In this document: one piece after another, positions 21,780 through 31,131 of the stretch
Numbering within the stretch: position 1 is the first letter of the stretch
Layout of the letters: the number at the start of each line of letters is the position of its first letter
Origin: Bacteroidota bacterium
Lineage (GTDB): Bacteria; Bacteroidota; Bacteroidia; Chitinophagales; BACL12
Length of the DNA: 64,000 nucleotides
Assembly: GCA_016124275.1 (NCBI GenBank)
Contig: WGOA01000019.1
Span: 1 to 64,000 of the forward strand
Reading direction: 5' to 3'
Notes under the pieces: model-generated
What the model was told of the DNA's origin: nothing
Database searches by the model: none
What the model saw: the letters and a program-made list of their open reading frames with translations, nothing else
Made by a program: the position numbers and the translations under genes

Positions 21780-22049
21780 TTACTTCATTAAGTCGGTGAC
21801 GTAGGGCAGCAGACCAATCTGGCGGGCGCGTTTCACGGCCTGGCCAACTTTGCGCTGGTATTTGAGGGAGTTGCCGGTGATGCGGCGAGGCAGCAATTTG
21901 CCTTGCTCGTTGAGGAAACGCATCAGGAAGTCCGGGTCTTTGTAGTCAATGTACCGGATGCCGTATTTCTTGAAACGGCAAAATTTCTTGTCTCGGCGGC
22001 CGATTTTCGGCGCGGTCAGGAAGCGGATGTTCTTGTTGTTCGCGGCCAT
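21780..22049 (-). CDS. rpsR: 30S ribosomal protein S18
   Basis: 89 aa. Contains the S18 core [42 protein letters not shown] and [10 protein letters not shown]. It binds S6 on the small-subunit platform, and the rpsF gene lies 5 bases upstream. No ssb gene lies between rpsF and rpsR, unlike in Proteobacteria and Firmicutes. Confidence 0.97.
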   Translation of the reverse strand: MAANNKNIRFLTAPKIGRRDKKFCRFKKYGIRYIDYKDPDFLMRFLNEQGKLLPRRITGNSLKYQRKVGQAVKRARQIGLLPYVTDLMK

Positions 22050-22054
22050 GGCAA

Positions 22055-22447
22055 TCAGGCTTCTTTGTTTTCAGCAGCGGCAGCCGTCATGTCGGCAACA
22101 AATGCTTGTTTCTTCTTTCCAATTTCACCCTTGCGCCGCTTTTCGTTGTATTCCACGGCGAATTTGTCCAAACGGGTAATCATTTGGCGAATGATCACGT
22201 CGTCGCGCTTGAACTGGATTTCCATCTGATCGACGATCTCGCCGGGACCCGTGAATTCCACCAAGTGGTAAATACCCGTGGTTTTCTTTTGGATCGGGTA
22301 GGCCAATTGGCGCATACCCCAGGCTTCTTCGTTCACGATGGAGCCTCCTGCGGCCGTCACCATGTCCCGGTATTTTCCCGTCGTAGCGCGGACTTCCTCT
22401 TCCGAAATGACCGGATTGAGGATCATGATGAGTTCGTAATTATTCAT
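22055..22447 (-). CDS. rpsF: 30S ribosomal protein S6
   Basis: 130 aa from ATG 22447 ([10 protein letters not shown]), the conserved start; the longer open frame from 22501 adds residues alien to S6. Signatures [15 protein letters not shown] and GIYHLVEF are present. The C-terminus has an acidic/Ala tail. First gene of the rpsF-rpsR-rplI operon. Confidence 0.96.
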   Translation of the reverse strand: MNNYELIMILNPVISEEEVRATTGKYRDMVTAAGGSIVNEEAWGMRQLAYPIQKKTTGIYHLVEFTGPGEIVDQMEIQFKRDDVIIRQMITRLDKFAVEYNEKRRKGEIGKKKQAFVADMTAAAAENKEA

Positions 22448-22619
22448 AAAGGCTGGCAAAATTGGGATGGCAAAGATAGGGAAATCCGGGATTCTGCCCA
22501 AAATTTTAGGCCGGGATGCAAAAATAGGCAGATTCTACCGCATTTTTTATCCCCAAAGGGCTGCATAAGGGCTTTGAAGCCCCTTCGCCACGCCCCGCAT
22601 TGCCTATATTTAACGCCCG

Positions 22620-24443
22620 ATGAGCGACTTTATCGTTTCTGCCCGCAAGTACCGCCCGGTCCGCTTTGGCGACGTTGTGGGGCAGGAGCACATTACCACC
22701 ACGCTCCGAAATGCCATCCGCTCGGAGCAACTGGCCCATTCCTTCCTTTTTTGCGGCCCCCGCGGGGTGGGCAAGACCACCTGTGCCCGCATTTTGGCCC
22801 AGAGCATCAACTGCCAGACCCCGGTTGACGGCGTGGAGCCTTGCGGCACCTGCGGCCCCTGCAAGTCCTTTCGCGAGTCCAGTTCGTTTAACATCTATGA
22901 AATAGATGCCGCCTCCAACAATTCCGTCGAAGACATCCGCGCCCTCACCGAGCAGGTGCGTTTTCCACCCCAGGCCGGCCGCTACAAAGTGTACATCATT
23001 GATGAGGTGCACATGCTCAGCCAGGCGGCCTTTAACGCCTTTCTAAAGACGCTGGAAGAGCCCCCGTCTTACGCCATCTTTATTCTGGCCACCACGGAGA
23101 AGCACAAGATTATTCCCACCATTCTCTCCCGCTGCCAGATTTTCGATTTTAACCGGATTCAGGTCGCCGACATCGCGGGGCATTTGCAGGGCATTTGCGA
23201 AACGGAAAAAATCCCCTTCGAACCCCAGGGATTGCACGTCATTGCCCAGAAAGCAGACGGCGGCATGCGCGATGCGCTCTCCATGTTTGACCGCATTCTG
23301 GCTTTTAGCGGAGGCAGCGTGCGCCTGCCGGAAGTGCTGGAAAACCTGAACATTCTCGATTACGACGTCTTCTTTGGTCTCGTTGAAGCCTTTGCGGCCG
23401 AAGACCTGGCTACCGTACTGCAGACCTTTCAACGCGTGTTGGAACGCGGGTTCGAAGGGGACGTTTTTCTCAGCGGCCTGGCGGAGCATCTTCGGAATTT
23501 ATTGGTGGCCAAAGACCCCGCAACCCACAACTTGCTAGAACTCAGCGAAGGCTTGCGCGAGCGCTACATCAGTCAGGCCAGCTGGGCGTCCGGCTCGTTT
23601 TTGGTCAGCGCCCTGAGCCTGTTGAATCAAGCCGATATCCATTTCAAGGCAAGCCGCCACAAGCGCCTGCACGTGGAAACTGCCCTGGTCAAGCTCACGT
23701 ACCTGCACCGCGCGGTGGATCTGAGTGCAGAATCGGCCCCTGTGCCGGTAAAAAAAAAACAGCCTGACGAGCCCAGTTCCGCGCTGAAACCTCCACAAGG
23801 TTCGGGCGAAGGGGGATCCGCTGGTCCAGCGACATTTTCGGCAGGGACCCCGGCACCGGCTGCCTCCTCGCCCGCTGCTGCTGCCCAGCCTGCACCCGCC
23901 AAGCCCGCACCTGCCGCACCCAGCCCGGTTGCCAAACCCAGCGCCAGCGGCGTCAAGTTGCCCAACCTGCGCGATCTGGCCGCGTCTCTCGAGCGAAAAC
24001 CCGAACCCGCCACAGCGGCAGGTAGCCCTTCGCCCGGAACCATAGCGCCTTTTGCCCCCGAAGCGCCTGGGGTCATCGACCTCCCTGCCTTGCGCCAAGC
24101 CTGGACGGAACACGCTGCCGGGCATGCTCAAAACAACCGGATGTCGCTGGCCAAGCTCATGGAGGCCGCGCGCCTGGACAAAAAAGATGACGCCAGCCTG
24201 TTGGTGCTGGTGGACAACAACATCCAGCAAGAATTGCTCCGCGAGGAAATGCCCGCCTACCGCGAAAAACTCTTCGCCGCAGGATTGCACGTCCAAGCCA
24301 TTTCCATTGAAATTGTTCCCGATTTGCAGGCAGCAGCCCAAGCCGTGCCCTACTCCTCGCAGGACCGGCTGGCCCGCATGGTAGAGAAAAATCCATTGTT
24401 AAATGACCTGCGCGAGAAACTCGGCCTGGAGCTGGATTTCTGA
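22620..24443 (+). CDS. dnaX: DNA polymerase III subunit gamma/tau
   Basis: 607 aa. Clamp-loader ATPase. Walker A GPRGVGKTT (46-54), zinc-module cysteines Cys65, Cys75, Cys78 and Cys81, Walker B IIDEVHMLS, and sensor-1 region FILATTEKHKIIPTILSRC. The AAA+ and oligomerisation domains end near residue 370. A Pro/Ala-rich linker (about 380-470) and a tau-like C-terminal domain follow. A run of ten As at 23750-23759 (codons 377-380) lies at this junction, and both alternative frames stop soon after it, so a shorter gamma form is plausible (see findings). Alone on its strand between rpsF and the peptidase gene. Confidence 0.95.
   Translation: MSDFIVSARKYRPVRFGDVVGQEHITTTLRNAIRSEQLAHSFLFCGPRGVGKTTCARILAQSINCQTPVDGVEPCGTCGPCKSFRESSSFNIYEIDAASNNSVEDIRALTEQVRFPPQAGRYKVYIIDEVHMLSQAAFNAFLKTLEEPPSYAIFILATTEKHKIIPTILSRCQIFDFNRIQVADIAGHLQGICETEKIPFEPQGLHVIAQKADGGMRDALSMFDRILAFSGGSVRLPEVLENLNILDYDVFFGLVEAFAAEDLATVLQTFQRVLERGFEGDVFLSGLAEHLRNLLVAKDPATHNLLELSEGLRERYISQASWASGSFLVSALSLLNQADIHFKASRHKRLHVETALVKLTYLHRAVDLSAESAPVPVKKKQPDEPSSALKPPQGSGEGGSAGPATFSAGTPAPAASSPAAAAQPAPAKPAPAAPSPVAKPSASGVKLPNLRDLAASLERKPEPATAAGSPSPGTIAPFAPEAPGVIDLPALRQAWTEHAAGHAQNNRMSLAKLMEAARLDKKDDASLLVLVDNNIQQELLREEMPAYREKLFAAGLHVQAISIEIVPDLQAAAQAVPYSSQDRLARMVEKNPLLNDLREKLGLELDF
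23750..23759 (+). promoter_or_regulatory. A10 slippage site in dnaX
   Basis: Ten consecutive As read in frame as gtA AAA AAA AAA. A one-base insertion or -1 shift leads to TGA at 23765-23767; a one-base loss leads to TGA at 23785-23787. Thermus dnaX makes gamma by transcriptional slippage at an A9 run (established). Use of this site here is inferred. Confidence 0.55.
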
Positions 24444-24472
24444 AGAACGCGCCTTGGTTAATCCCGATCCCG

Positions 24473-27400
24473 ATGCCATTACAGCATATGAAAGATTACG
24501 TCCGAAACAGCAAAGATGTTGAGCGCGGTTTCTTTGCCATAACATTCATTATGGTTTTGTTTTTCATGCTTCCGCTAAGTGCGCAGGTATCCATCAGTCC
24601 AAGACCTGCGCCGGAGCCCGTTCCAGGCTTGGAAGATGAAGTGGTGCCTTACACCTACGTTGAAGTTCCCAACGATCCTACCGGCACTCGGATCTACACG
24701 CTGGGTAACGGACTGACCGTGTACCTATCGGTGAATGATGACGAGCCTCGCGTGCAAACCTATGTAGCGGTGCGCGCCGGCTCCAAGAACGATCCGGCTG
24801 AAACTACCGGTTTAGCGCACTACCTGGAGCACATGTTGTTCAAAGGCACGGACAACATCGGCACGCAGGACTGGAAGCAGGAGAAGGGTTTGTTGGAGGC
24901 CATTTCCAAGCTCTATGAAGAGCATCGCCAGACCGATAATCCGGAAGAAAAGGCGCGTATCTACAGCGAAATTGACCGGATTTCCGGGCAGGCGGCTAAG
25001 CTGGCCATTCCCAACGAGTACGACAAAATGCTGTCGGCGATGGGCGCCAAAGGCACCAATGCCTGGACTTCCTTTGAGCAGACGGTGTACACCAACGACA
25101 TCCCTTCCACCGAATTGCAACGCTGGTGCATGGTAGAAAGCGAGCGATTCAAGACACTGGTTTTGCGCCTTTTTCACACCGAGCTTGAAACGGTTTACGA
25201 AGAGTTCAACCGCGCACAGGACAACGATGGCCGCAAGGCGTTTAAGTCGCTGGCTTCGTCCATGTTTCCGGATCATCCTTACGGAACGCAGACCACCATC
25301 GGCGAGGGAGAGCACTTGAAGAATCCCTCGATGGTGAACATTGAGCAGTACTTCAATCAGTACTATGTGCCAGGAAACATGGCTATTTGTATGGTTGGAG
25401 ATTTAGACATGGAGGAGACTATTGCGCTGATTGACCGCCATTTTGGAACCTGGGTATCCAAAGATGTTTTGGCGTGGAAAGTGCCTGGAGGCGACGCACC
25501 TAAGGGGGTTCAGCGCAGCGAAGTTTTTGGGCTCGAATCCGAGAGTTTGCTCATCGGCTACCGCTTGCCGGGTGCCAATGCATTCGATCTGGCGGTGGCC
25601 AACATTGTGGATGGCATCCTCCAGAATGGCAAAGCGGGCCTTATGGATTTGAACCTCATTCAAGAGCAGAAGGTCCTGGAAGCTAGCAGCTCGGTGTACG
25701 ATCTGCACGATCATTCCATGCACATCTTTTCAGCAAAGCCCCGTGAGGGACAAAGCCTGGAAGAGGTGGAAAGCCTGATTCTGGCTCAAATTGAGCAGGT
25801 TAAGCGCGGCGATTTTCCGGATTGGATGCTGCAGGCTGTAGTCAACAATGAAATGCTGGCCCTGACGCGTCGCTTTGAGAGCAACAGCGGTCGGGCTAAC
25901 GCTTATGTCACGGCATTTACGTTGGGCATCTCGTGGGAAGAGTACCTGAACCAGTACAACTTTATGAAGCGCATTCGAAAGAATCAGATTCAGGAGTTTG
26001 CGAACAAGCATTACGGGAACAACTTTTCTGTGGTACACAAACGCCAGGGTGAGGATCCTGACGTGTACAAGGTGGAAAAGCCTGTCATTACGCCCATCGT
26101 TGCCAACCGCGATGAAGTTTCGCCCTTTGTCCAGCGGTTTTTAAATAAAAAAGTGGACCGCGAGACTCCGGTTTTTGTGGACTACAAACGCTCCATCAGC
26201 GATAGCCAACTCAAAAACAAGGTGCCCTTTAGTTTCATTAAGAACAGCACCAATGATCTGTTTACGCTTTCCTACATCCTGGACATGGGCCGCGACCACG
26301 ACGAATTGCTGCCCCTGGCCGTGGATTACCTGCCTTTTTTAGGCACGGATACTTGCAACGCTGCTGCGCTGGCGCAAGCCTTTTTCCGGTTGGGTTTGAA
26401 CTTTACCGTGAGCAGCGGACGCGACCGGGTGTATGTGTCGCTTTCGGGTCTGGATGAGAACCTCGAAGCTGGTTTGTCGCTGTTTGAGTATGTCTTGGCA
26501 CATGTACAGCCGGATCCGCAAGCCTGGAGCGACATGGTGGACGGCATTTTGAAAGCCCGGGCCAATGCCAAAACCCAGAAGAACACGATTCTATGGCAGG
26601 CCATGTACGACTACGCCCGCTACGGAGAACAAAACCCCTTCCGCAATCGGATGACCGAAGCCGAATTGCGGGCTGTGGACCCTGCGGTGCTGTGCGCGCG
26701 CGTTCAGCAAATGATGCAGTTTGAGCACCGTATATTTTACTATGGTCCGAGCAGTGCGGATAAAGTTTCGAAGTTGTTGGATGAATACCACGCCGCACCG
26801 TCCAAGCGCAAGCCAATCCCCGAACCGCTGGCTTACGTGGAACAGCCTACCAACCGCAACCTGGTCTATTTTGTGCACTACGACATGGTGCAGGCGCAGA
26901 TCGTCATGATGGCGCAGGGTCAGAAGTTTAACAAAGCACTCTTGCCCATGGCGGAGTTGTTCAACAATTACTTCGGAAGCGGTTTAAGCTCCATTGTCTT
27001 TCAGGAAATTCGGGAAACCAAGGCCTTGGCCTATTCTGCTTTTGCCTCCTACACCACCCCGCAAAAACCCGATGAGGCTCATTACCTGCGAGCGTTCGTA
27101 GGCACCCAGGCGGACAAGCTGCCGGAGGCCGTTTCAGCCATGTACGCCCTGCTGCAAAGCATGCCGGAGGCCGGTCCCCAGTTTGAGGCTTCCCGGGAAT
27201 CCGTGCTTAAACAGATTGAAACGGATCGCATTACCAAGGCGGCGATGTATTGGAACCGGGATGACAATTTGCGCAAAGGGCTTAAGGCTGATGTGCGCGA
27301 GGACATCTACGCCTCCGTTTCTGCTGCGGACATGGCCGCATTGCGCAGTTTCTTCCAGAAGGAGATTGCCGGAAAACAGCACACTTACCTGGTCATGGCC

Positions 27401-27484
27401 GACCGCAGCAAAGTGAATATGGATTTGCTTCGGGGCCTGGGCGAATTCCGCGAACTTTCGCTGGAAGAGGTGTTTGGCTACTGA
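24473..27484 (+). CDS. M16-family (pitrilysin/insulinase-like) zinc metallopeptidase
   Basis: 1003 aa. An N-terminal hydrophobic segment (about 20-38, ending LSAQ) suggests export to the periplasm; the start may be ATG 24473 or 24488. The inverted zinc motif HYLEH (116-120) is intact, with a downstream Glu in LETVYEEFNR (near 243) as third ligand. The second, inactive M16 half includes the region with AQIVMMAQGQKFN and FGSGLSSIVFQEIRETKALAYSAFASY, the R/Y substrate-binding part. One chain therefore carries four M16 lobes, as in pitrilysin. It probably degrades peptides. It starts 29 bases after dnaX. Confidence 0.9.
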   Translation: MPLQHMKDYVRNSKDVERGFFAITFIMVLFFMLPLSAQVSISPRPAPEPVPGLEDEVVPYTYVEVPNDPTGTRIYTLGNGLTVYLSVNDDEPRVQTYVAVRAGSKNDPAETTGLAHYLEHMLFKGTDNIGTQDWKQEKGLLEAISKLYEEHRQTDNPEEKARIYSEIDRISGQAAKLAIPNEYDKMLSAMGAKGTNAWTSFEQTVYTNDIPSTELQRWCMVESERFKTLVLRLFHTELETVYEEFNRAQDNDGRKAFKSLASSMFPDHPYGTQTTIGEGEHLKNPSMVNIEQYFNQYYVPGNMAICMVGDLDMEETIALIDRHFGTWVSKDVLAWKVPGGDAPKGVQRSEVFGLESESLLIGYRLPGANAFDLAVANIVDGILQNGKAGLMDLNLIQEQKVLEASSSVYDLHDHSMHIFSAKPREGQSLEEVESLILAQIEQVKRGDFPDWMLQAVVNNEMLALTRRFESNSGRANAYVTAFTLGISWEEYLNQYNFMKRIRKNQIQEFANKHYGNNFSVVHKRQGEDPDVYKVEKPVITPIVANRDEVSPFVQRFLNKKVDRETPVFVDYKRSISDSQLKNKVPFSFIKNSTNDLFTLSYILDMGRDHDELLPLAVDYLPFLGTDTCNAAALAQAFFRLGLNFTVSSGRDRVYVSLSGLDENLEAGLSLFEYVLAHVQPDPQAWSDMVDGILKARANAKTQKNTILWQAMYDYARYGEQNPFRNRMTEAELRAVDPAVLCARVQQMMQFEHRIFYYGPSSADKVSKLLDEYHAAPSKRKPIPEPLAYVEQPTNRNLVYFVHYDMVQAQIVMMAQGQKFNKALLPMAELFNNYFGSGLSSIVFQEIRETKALAYSAFASYTTPQKPDEAHYLRAFVGTQADKLPEAVSAMYALLQSMPEAGPQFEASRESVLKQIETDRITKAAMYWNRDDNLRKGLKADVREDIYASVSAADMAALRSFFQKEIAGKQHTYLVMADRSKVNMDLLRGLGEFRELSLEEVFGY

Positions 27485-27738
27485 TTCTGATTGGTCAAGC
27501 GGCTTTGCATCAGCGAAAGTGCGGCATTGAAGCAGGCAGAAGTGTGGTAGAGTGTAGTAGAAGTGTGGCAGACTGCCCCGTAATGCCTAATTTGCAGGCC
27601 GTTAAGTTTCTTGCTTTAAGCGCCGCGGGTACCTGCTTGCCAAGCAGGAAACCGAGTAGGACCAAGCAGGAAGCAAAGCAAGAAACCAAGCAGGACCAAG
27701 AGGCCCAAACCCAAAGACCCGAAAACAAGCGCTGCGTT
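27485..27738 (+). repeat. Repeat-rich leader before the acyltransferase gene
   Basis: Two sets of degenerate direct repeats are visible: about three copies of an AGTGTGGTAG-like 10-mer at 27541-27571, and several CCAAGCAGGA-like copies at 27641-27700. A perfect 7-bp hairpin (27632-27638 with 27642-27648, loop GCC) sits between them. The stretch is open in the downstream gene's frame but encodes nothing conserved. Confidence 0.55.
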
Positions 27739-29070
27739 ATGGCGGAAATTATTCGCATGCCCAGGATGTCAGACACCATGACCGAGGGGGTGCTGGTAGA
27801 ATGGCACAAGAAAGTCGGCGATGCCGTCAAGTCCGGTGATATTCTGGCTGAAGTAGAAACGGACAAGGCCACCATGGATCTGGAGAGCTTCCAGGAAGGC
27901 ACCTTGCTCCACCTGGGGGTGGATAAGGGCGCTGCTGTCCCGGTTGACTCCATTATCGCCATTTTGGGCAAGTCAGGCGAGGACATCAGTGCTATCCTGG
28001 CCGGAGAGAAAGACAAGGGTTCGGGCGAAAAGGCCCCTGCACCCGAAGCGGCTTCAGCTCCGGTGTCCCCGGCTCCTGCACCCGCCCAGCCTGCCCAGCC
28101 TGCTGCTGCTTCGGCTGCGCAGACCACTGGCTCTTCTGCTCAGGCAACCGCCGCAACAGCGCCAGCTCCGGCCGCCGCCGCCAGCGCCGACAACGGCCGC
28201 ATTAAGGCCAGCCCGCTGGCCAAATCGCTGGCCCGCGAACGCGGATTGGACATCGGTCAGATTGCCGGAAGCGGCGAACAGGGGCGCATTGTCAAGCGCG
28301 ATGTGGAATCTTTTGTGCCAGCTGCGGCCGCTGTAAGTTCGCCGGCCGCTGCCAAGCCCGCGGTGGTCCTTCCCCCGGTTATTGGGCAAGAGCAATACAC
28401 GGAGCAGGCGGTGAGCCAGATGCGCAAAACCATTGCGCGCCGTTTGGCCGAAAGCAAGTTCTCAGCTCCGCACTTTTACCTGACCATGGACATCAACATG
28501 GCCCAGGCTGCTGCCGCGCGTGCGAAGATCAATGAGGTGTCGCCGGTCAAGATTTCCTTCAACGACATGGTGGTCAAGGCAGTGGCAGTTGCGCTGCGCC
28601 AGCACCCCGGGGTTAACAGCTCCTGGCTGGGCGACCGCATCCGCACCAACCAGCACGTGCACATCGGTGTGGCTGTTGCCGTTGACGAAGGGCTGCTGGT
28701 GCCGGTCATCCGTTTCGCCGACAGCAAGGGCCTGGCCCACATCAGTGCCGAGACCCGCGAACTTGCCGAAAAAGCCCGCAACAAGAAACTGCAGCCCAGC
28801 GAATGGGAGGGCAACACCTTCACCATTTCCAACCTCGGCATGTTCGGCATTGAGGAATTCACCGCCATCATCAACCCGCCAGATGCCTGCATCATGGCCG
28901 TTGGCTCCATCCGCGATGTGCCCGTCGTGGAAAACGGCGCGGTCGTGCCCGGCCAGCGCATGAAAGTGACTCTCTCCTGCGACCACCGTGTGGTGGACGG
29001 TGCCGTTGGTTCCAAGTTCCTCAACACGTTCCGGGAACTGCTCGAAGAGCCCGTGCGTTTGTTGGTCTAA
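27739..29070 (+). CDS. Dihydrolipoamide acetyltransferase (E2) of pyruvate/2-oxoacid dehydrogenase
   Basis: 443 aa from ATG 27739 (MAEIIRMPRMSDTMTEG), the conserved lipoyl-domain start; the longer frame upstream encodes only repeat sequence. One lipoyl domain has acceptor Lys43 in ETDKATMD. An Ala/Pro-rich linker follows, then the E1/E3-binding domain (IKASPLAKSLARERGLDI and GEQGRIVKRDV), a second linker and the CAT domain with catalytic DHRVVDG near the C-terminus. The MPRMSDTMTEG sequence favours pyruvate dehydrogenase E2. E1 and E3 genes are not adjacent. Its TAA overlaps the ATG of the next gene by one base, implying coupling. Confidence 0.93.
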   Translation: MAEIIRMPRMSDTMTEGVLVEWHKKVGDAVKSGDILAEVETDKATMDLESFQEGTLLHLGVDKGAAVPVDSIIAILGKSGEDISAILAGEKDKGSGEKAPAPEAASAPVSPAPAPAQPAQPAAASAAQTTGSSAQATAATAPAPAAAASADNGRIKASPLAKSLARERGLDIGQIAGSGEQGRIVKRDVESFVPAAAAVSSPAAAKPAVVLPPVIGQEQYTEQAVSQMRKTIARRLAESKFSAPHFYLTMDINMAQAAAARAKINEVSPVKISFNDMVVKAVAVALRQHPGVNSSWLGDRIRTNQHVHIGVAVAVDEGLLVPVIRFADSKGLAHISAETRELAEKARNKKLQPSEWEGNTFTISNLGMFGIEEFTAIINPPDACIMAVGSIRDVPVVENGAVVPGQRMKVTLSCDHRVVDGAVGSKFLNTFRELLEEPVRLLV

Positions 29071-29507
29071 TGGATCCCAATTCATCGACTGACCCCGCGG
29101 CGCAGGCATCCGCCGACCCGGCCGCGCAGGCATCCGGCGCCCCCGCGGTCAAAAAGACGCTGGTGCTCGGCGCCACGGAGAACCCTTCGCGTTACGCTTA
29201 CCTGGCCACGGACCGGTTGTTGCAACATGACCATCCCGTCGTGCTCATCGGGGCCCGCCCGGGACAAGTGTTGGGGCAGACCATTCTGACCAACCATCCG
29301 GACCTGGAAGGCATCCACACCGTGACGCTGTACCTCAACCCGCAGCTTCAGGCCGAATACGAGGACTACATCGGAGCGTTAAAGCCCACGCGCGTCATAT
29401 TCAATCCGGGCACGGAGAACCCCGACTTCATGGATCGGCTGGAAGCAGAGGGCGTGGAGGTTTTGGAGGCTTGTACGCTGGTGATGCTGGGCGCGGGGAT
29501 GTATTGA
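29070..29507 (+). CDS. CoA-binding (Rossmann) domain protein, YccU-like
   Basis: 145 aa. An N-terminal low-complexity tail with repeated DPAAQAS units (residues 8-23) precedes a CoA-binding domain: TLVLGATENPSRYAYLATDRL, GARPGQVLGQ, PTRVIFNPGTENP, and C-terminal EACTLVMLGAG. Such proteins bind CoA or acyl-CoA; the physiological role is unclear. Its start overlaps the acyltransferase stop (TAATG), so the two are translationally coupled, consistent with a CoA-related link. Confidence 0.85.
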   Translation: MDPNSSTDPAAQASADPAAQASGAPAVKKTLVLGATENPSRYAYLATDRLLQHDHPVVLIGARPGQVLGQTILTNHPDLEGIHTVTLYLNPQLQAEYEDYIGALKPTRVIFNPGTENPDFMDRLEAEGVEVLEACTLVMLGAGMY

Positions 29508-29552
29508 GGGGAAGGCATCGCTGAAAGCTCCCTATCCTGCGTTGCGCCTCAT

Positions 29553-29570
29553 TTTTAGTCCAGTCTAAAT
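29553..29570. promoter_or_regulatory. Candidate MntR/DtxR-family operator at the mntR promoter
   Basis: The 18-mer TTTTAGTCCAGTCTAAAT is an imperfect palindrome 14 bases before the GTG start of the regulator. It matches the palindrome at 34292-34309 at 14 of 18 positions. An extra TTTTAGA half-site follows at 29577. Autoregulation is inferred. Confidence 0.65.
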
Positions 29571-29584
29571 CGTAATTTTAGATC

Positions 29585-30256
29585 GTGACCAACGCCCCCA
29601 CCTCCCTGACCGAAGAGAATTACCTCAAAGCCATTTTCGCCCTATCTGAAAAGGAGGCGGAAGCCAAGGTGAGCACCAACGCTATAGCAGCGCGGGTCAA
29701 CACCGCAGCAGCGTCGGTTACGGATATGCTCAAGCGCCTGGCAGAGAAAGGCTTGGTTCAATATGAAAAGTACCACGGCGCGCAGTTAACGCTGCGGGGC
29801 GAATCCATCGCCAAAGACCTGGTGCGAAAACACCGCTTGTGGGAAGTTTTCCTGATGCAGAAGCTCGGCTTTGCCTGGGATGAAGTCCACGCCATGGCCG
29901 AAGACCTGGAGCATGTGGACCATCCTGAACTCATCCAGCGGTTGGCAGAATTTCTGGGCAACCCGCGCTTTGACCCGCACGGCGATCCCATTCCCGATCA
30001 GCACGGCAACATCGCTTACCACGAAGAGCTCTACCTCAGCCAACTGCAAACCGGCGACCGCGGTTTGGTCGTTGCCGTGGAGCAGGACGACGCTGAATTC
30101 CTCCGCTACCTGGTCAAAGTGGGCCTGGTGCTCAACGCTGAAATTGAGATATTGGAAACAGAGGAATACGACGGCTCCCGCCTGGTCCGGATCGGCAAAC
30201 ACAAGCGCACCATCACGGAGAAAGTGGGCCAAAAATTATTAGTTCGAAAGGTTTAG
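29585..30256 (+). CDS. mntR: MntR/DtxR-family metal-dependent transcriptional regulator
   Basis: 223 aa from GTG 29585. N-terminal winged helix (NYLKAIFALSE, VNTAAASVTDMLKRLAEKGLVQYEKYHGAQLT), dimerisation/metal domain (RKHRLWEVFLMQKLGFAWDEVHAMAEDLEH) and a C-terminal SH3-like/FeoA-type domain to the end. In EDLEH the position equivalent to DtxR Cys102 is Glu, as in manganese-responsive MntR, which favours Mn(II). It should bind DNA when metal-loaded and repress uptake. It converges on the metal ABC operon, and the two end genes overlap by 4 bases. Confidence 0.88.
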   Translation: MTNAPTSLTEENYLKAIFALSEKEAEAKVSTNAIAARVNTAAASVTDMLKRLAEKGLVQYEKYHGAQLTLRGESIAKDLVRKHRLWEVFLMQKLGFAWDEVHAMAEDLEHVDHPELIQRLAEFLGNPRFDPHGDPIPDQHGNIAYHEELYLSQLQTGDRGLVVAVEQDDAEFLRYLVKVGLVLNAEIEILETEEYDGSRLVRIGKHKRTITEKVGQKLLVRKV

Positions 30257-31128
30257 GTCGGGCTGGCAACGGATGGTGTAACCCGCCAGCGCTTGCGCAT
30301 GAATTGCACGTTCATCACCCCCAAAAACTCCACCCCGAGCACCACGGTCATAGCCCCGGCTATGTTTGCGTTCAGGGCCGCAGCCAGAAAGTAGCCGCCC
30401 ACGCTGGCGCTTATGCCAATCAGGGCTGCCAGCAACAGCATCATCGGCAGCCGGTCGGTGAGTAAGTGCGCGATGGCTGCCGGTCCCACCAGGAAAGCCA
30501 CCACCAAAATGGCCCCCACCGATTCAAACGACACCACAGAGCTGAGCGAAACCAGGCTCATCAGCACATAATGCCACGCAACGGTGGAAAAACCCAGCGC
30601 CCGCGCAAAAGCGGGATCAAACGTGGTGAGAAAGAACCCGCGGTAGCCGAAGGTCAACACCGCCACTACCAACAGAAGGTTGGCCAGCAGGATAGCCGTT
30701 GACACCGGCATGCCCAACACCGTCTGGTCAAAAATGACGAAGGCCAGTTCGCCGTACAACACACATTCCTGGTCCAGGTCGGCATTGCCCGCCAGCGATG
30801 AAACCAGAATCACCCCCACGGCAAACAAAAAGGTAAACACAATGCCCATAGCCGCATCGCCCTGCACCCCTGCGCGGTGCTGTACCGTCTCGATGGCCCA
30901 GGTACAAAGCAGACCCACCACCGCCGCACCCAACAGCGCTGGTACAGAGCTCAAACTTCCGGTCATAAGAAAAGCTACGGCAATGCCCGGCAATACGGCG
31001 TGCGAGATAGCATCGCCAATCAGCGACAAACGGCGCAGCAACAAGTAGCAGCCCAGCAATGCGCCGGTAACCGCCACCAGCGAGCCGGTGAGCATGATCC
31101 AAAAAGCATCTAAAAATTCCGTGTTCAT
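30253..31128 (-). CDS. Metal ABC transporter permease (second permease, YtgD/MntB-like)
   Basis: 291 aa, ABC-3 family. About eight hydrophobic segments; family motifs LIGDAISHAVLPGIAVAF and SFESVGAILVVAFLVGPAAIAHLLTDR are present. It imports Mn/Zn/Fe with the neighbouring ATPase and binding protein. Last gene of the operon, 3 bases after the fusion permease; its stop overlaps the mntR stop. Confidence 0.9.
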   Translation of the reverse strand: MNTEFLDAFWIMLTGSLVAVTGALLGCYLLLRRLSLIGDAISHAVLPGIAVAFLMTGSLSSVPALLGAAVVGLLCTWAIETVQHRAGVQGDAAMGIVFTFLFAVGVILVSSLAGNADLDQECVLYGELAFVIFDQTVLGMPVSTAILLANLLLVVAVLTFGYRGFFLTTFDPAFARALGFSTVAWHYVLMSLVSLSSVVSFESVGAILVVAFLVGPAAIAHLLTDRLPMMLLLAALIGISASVGGYFLAAALNANIAGAMTVVLGVEFLGVMNVQFMRKRWRVTPSVASPT

Positions 31129-31131
31129 GGA

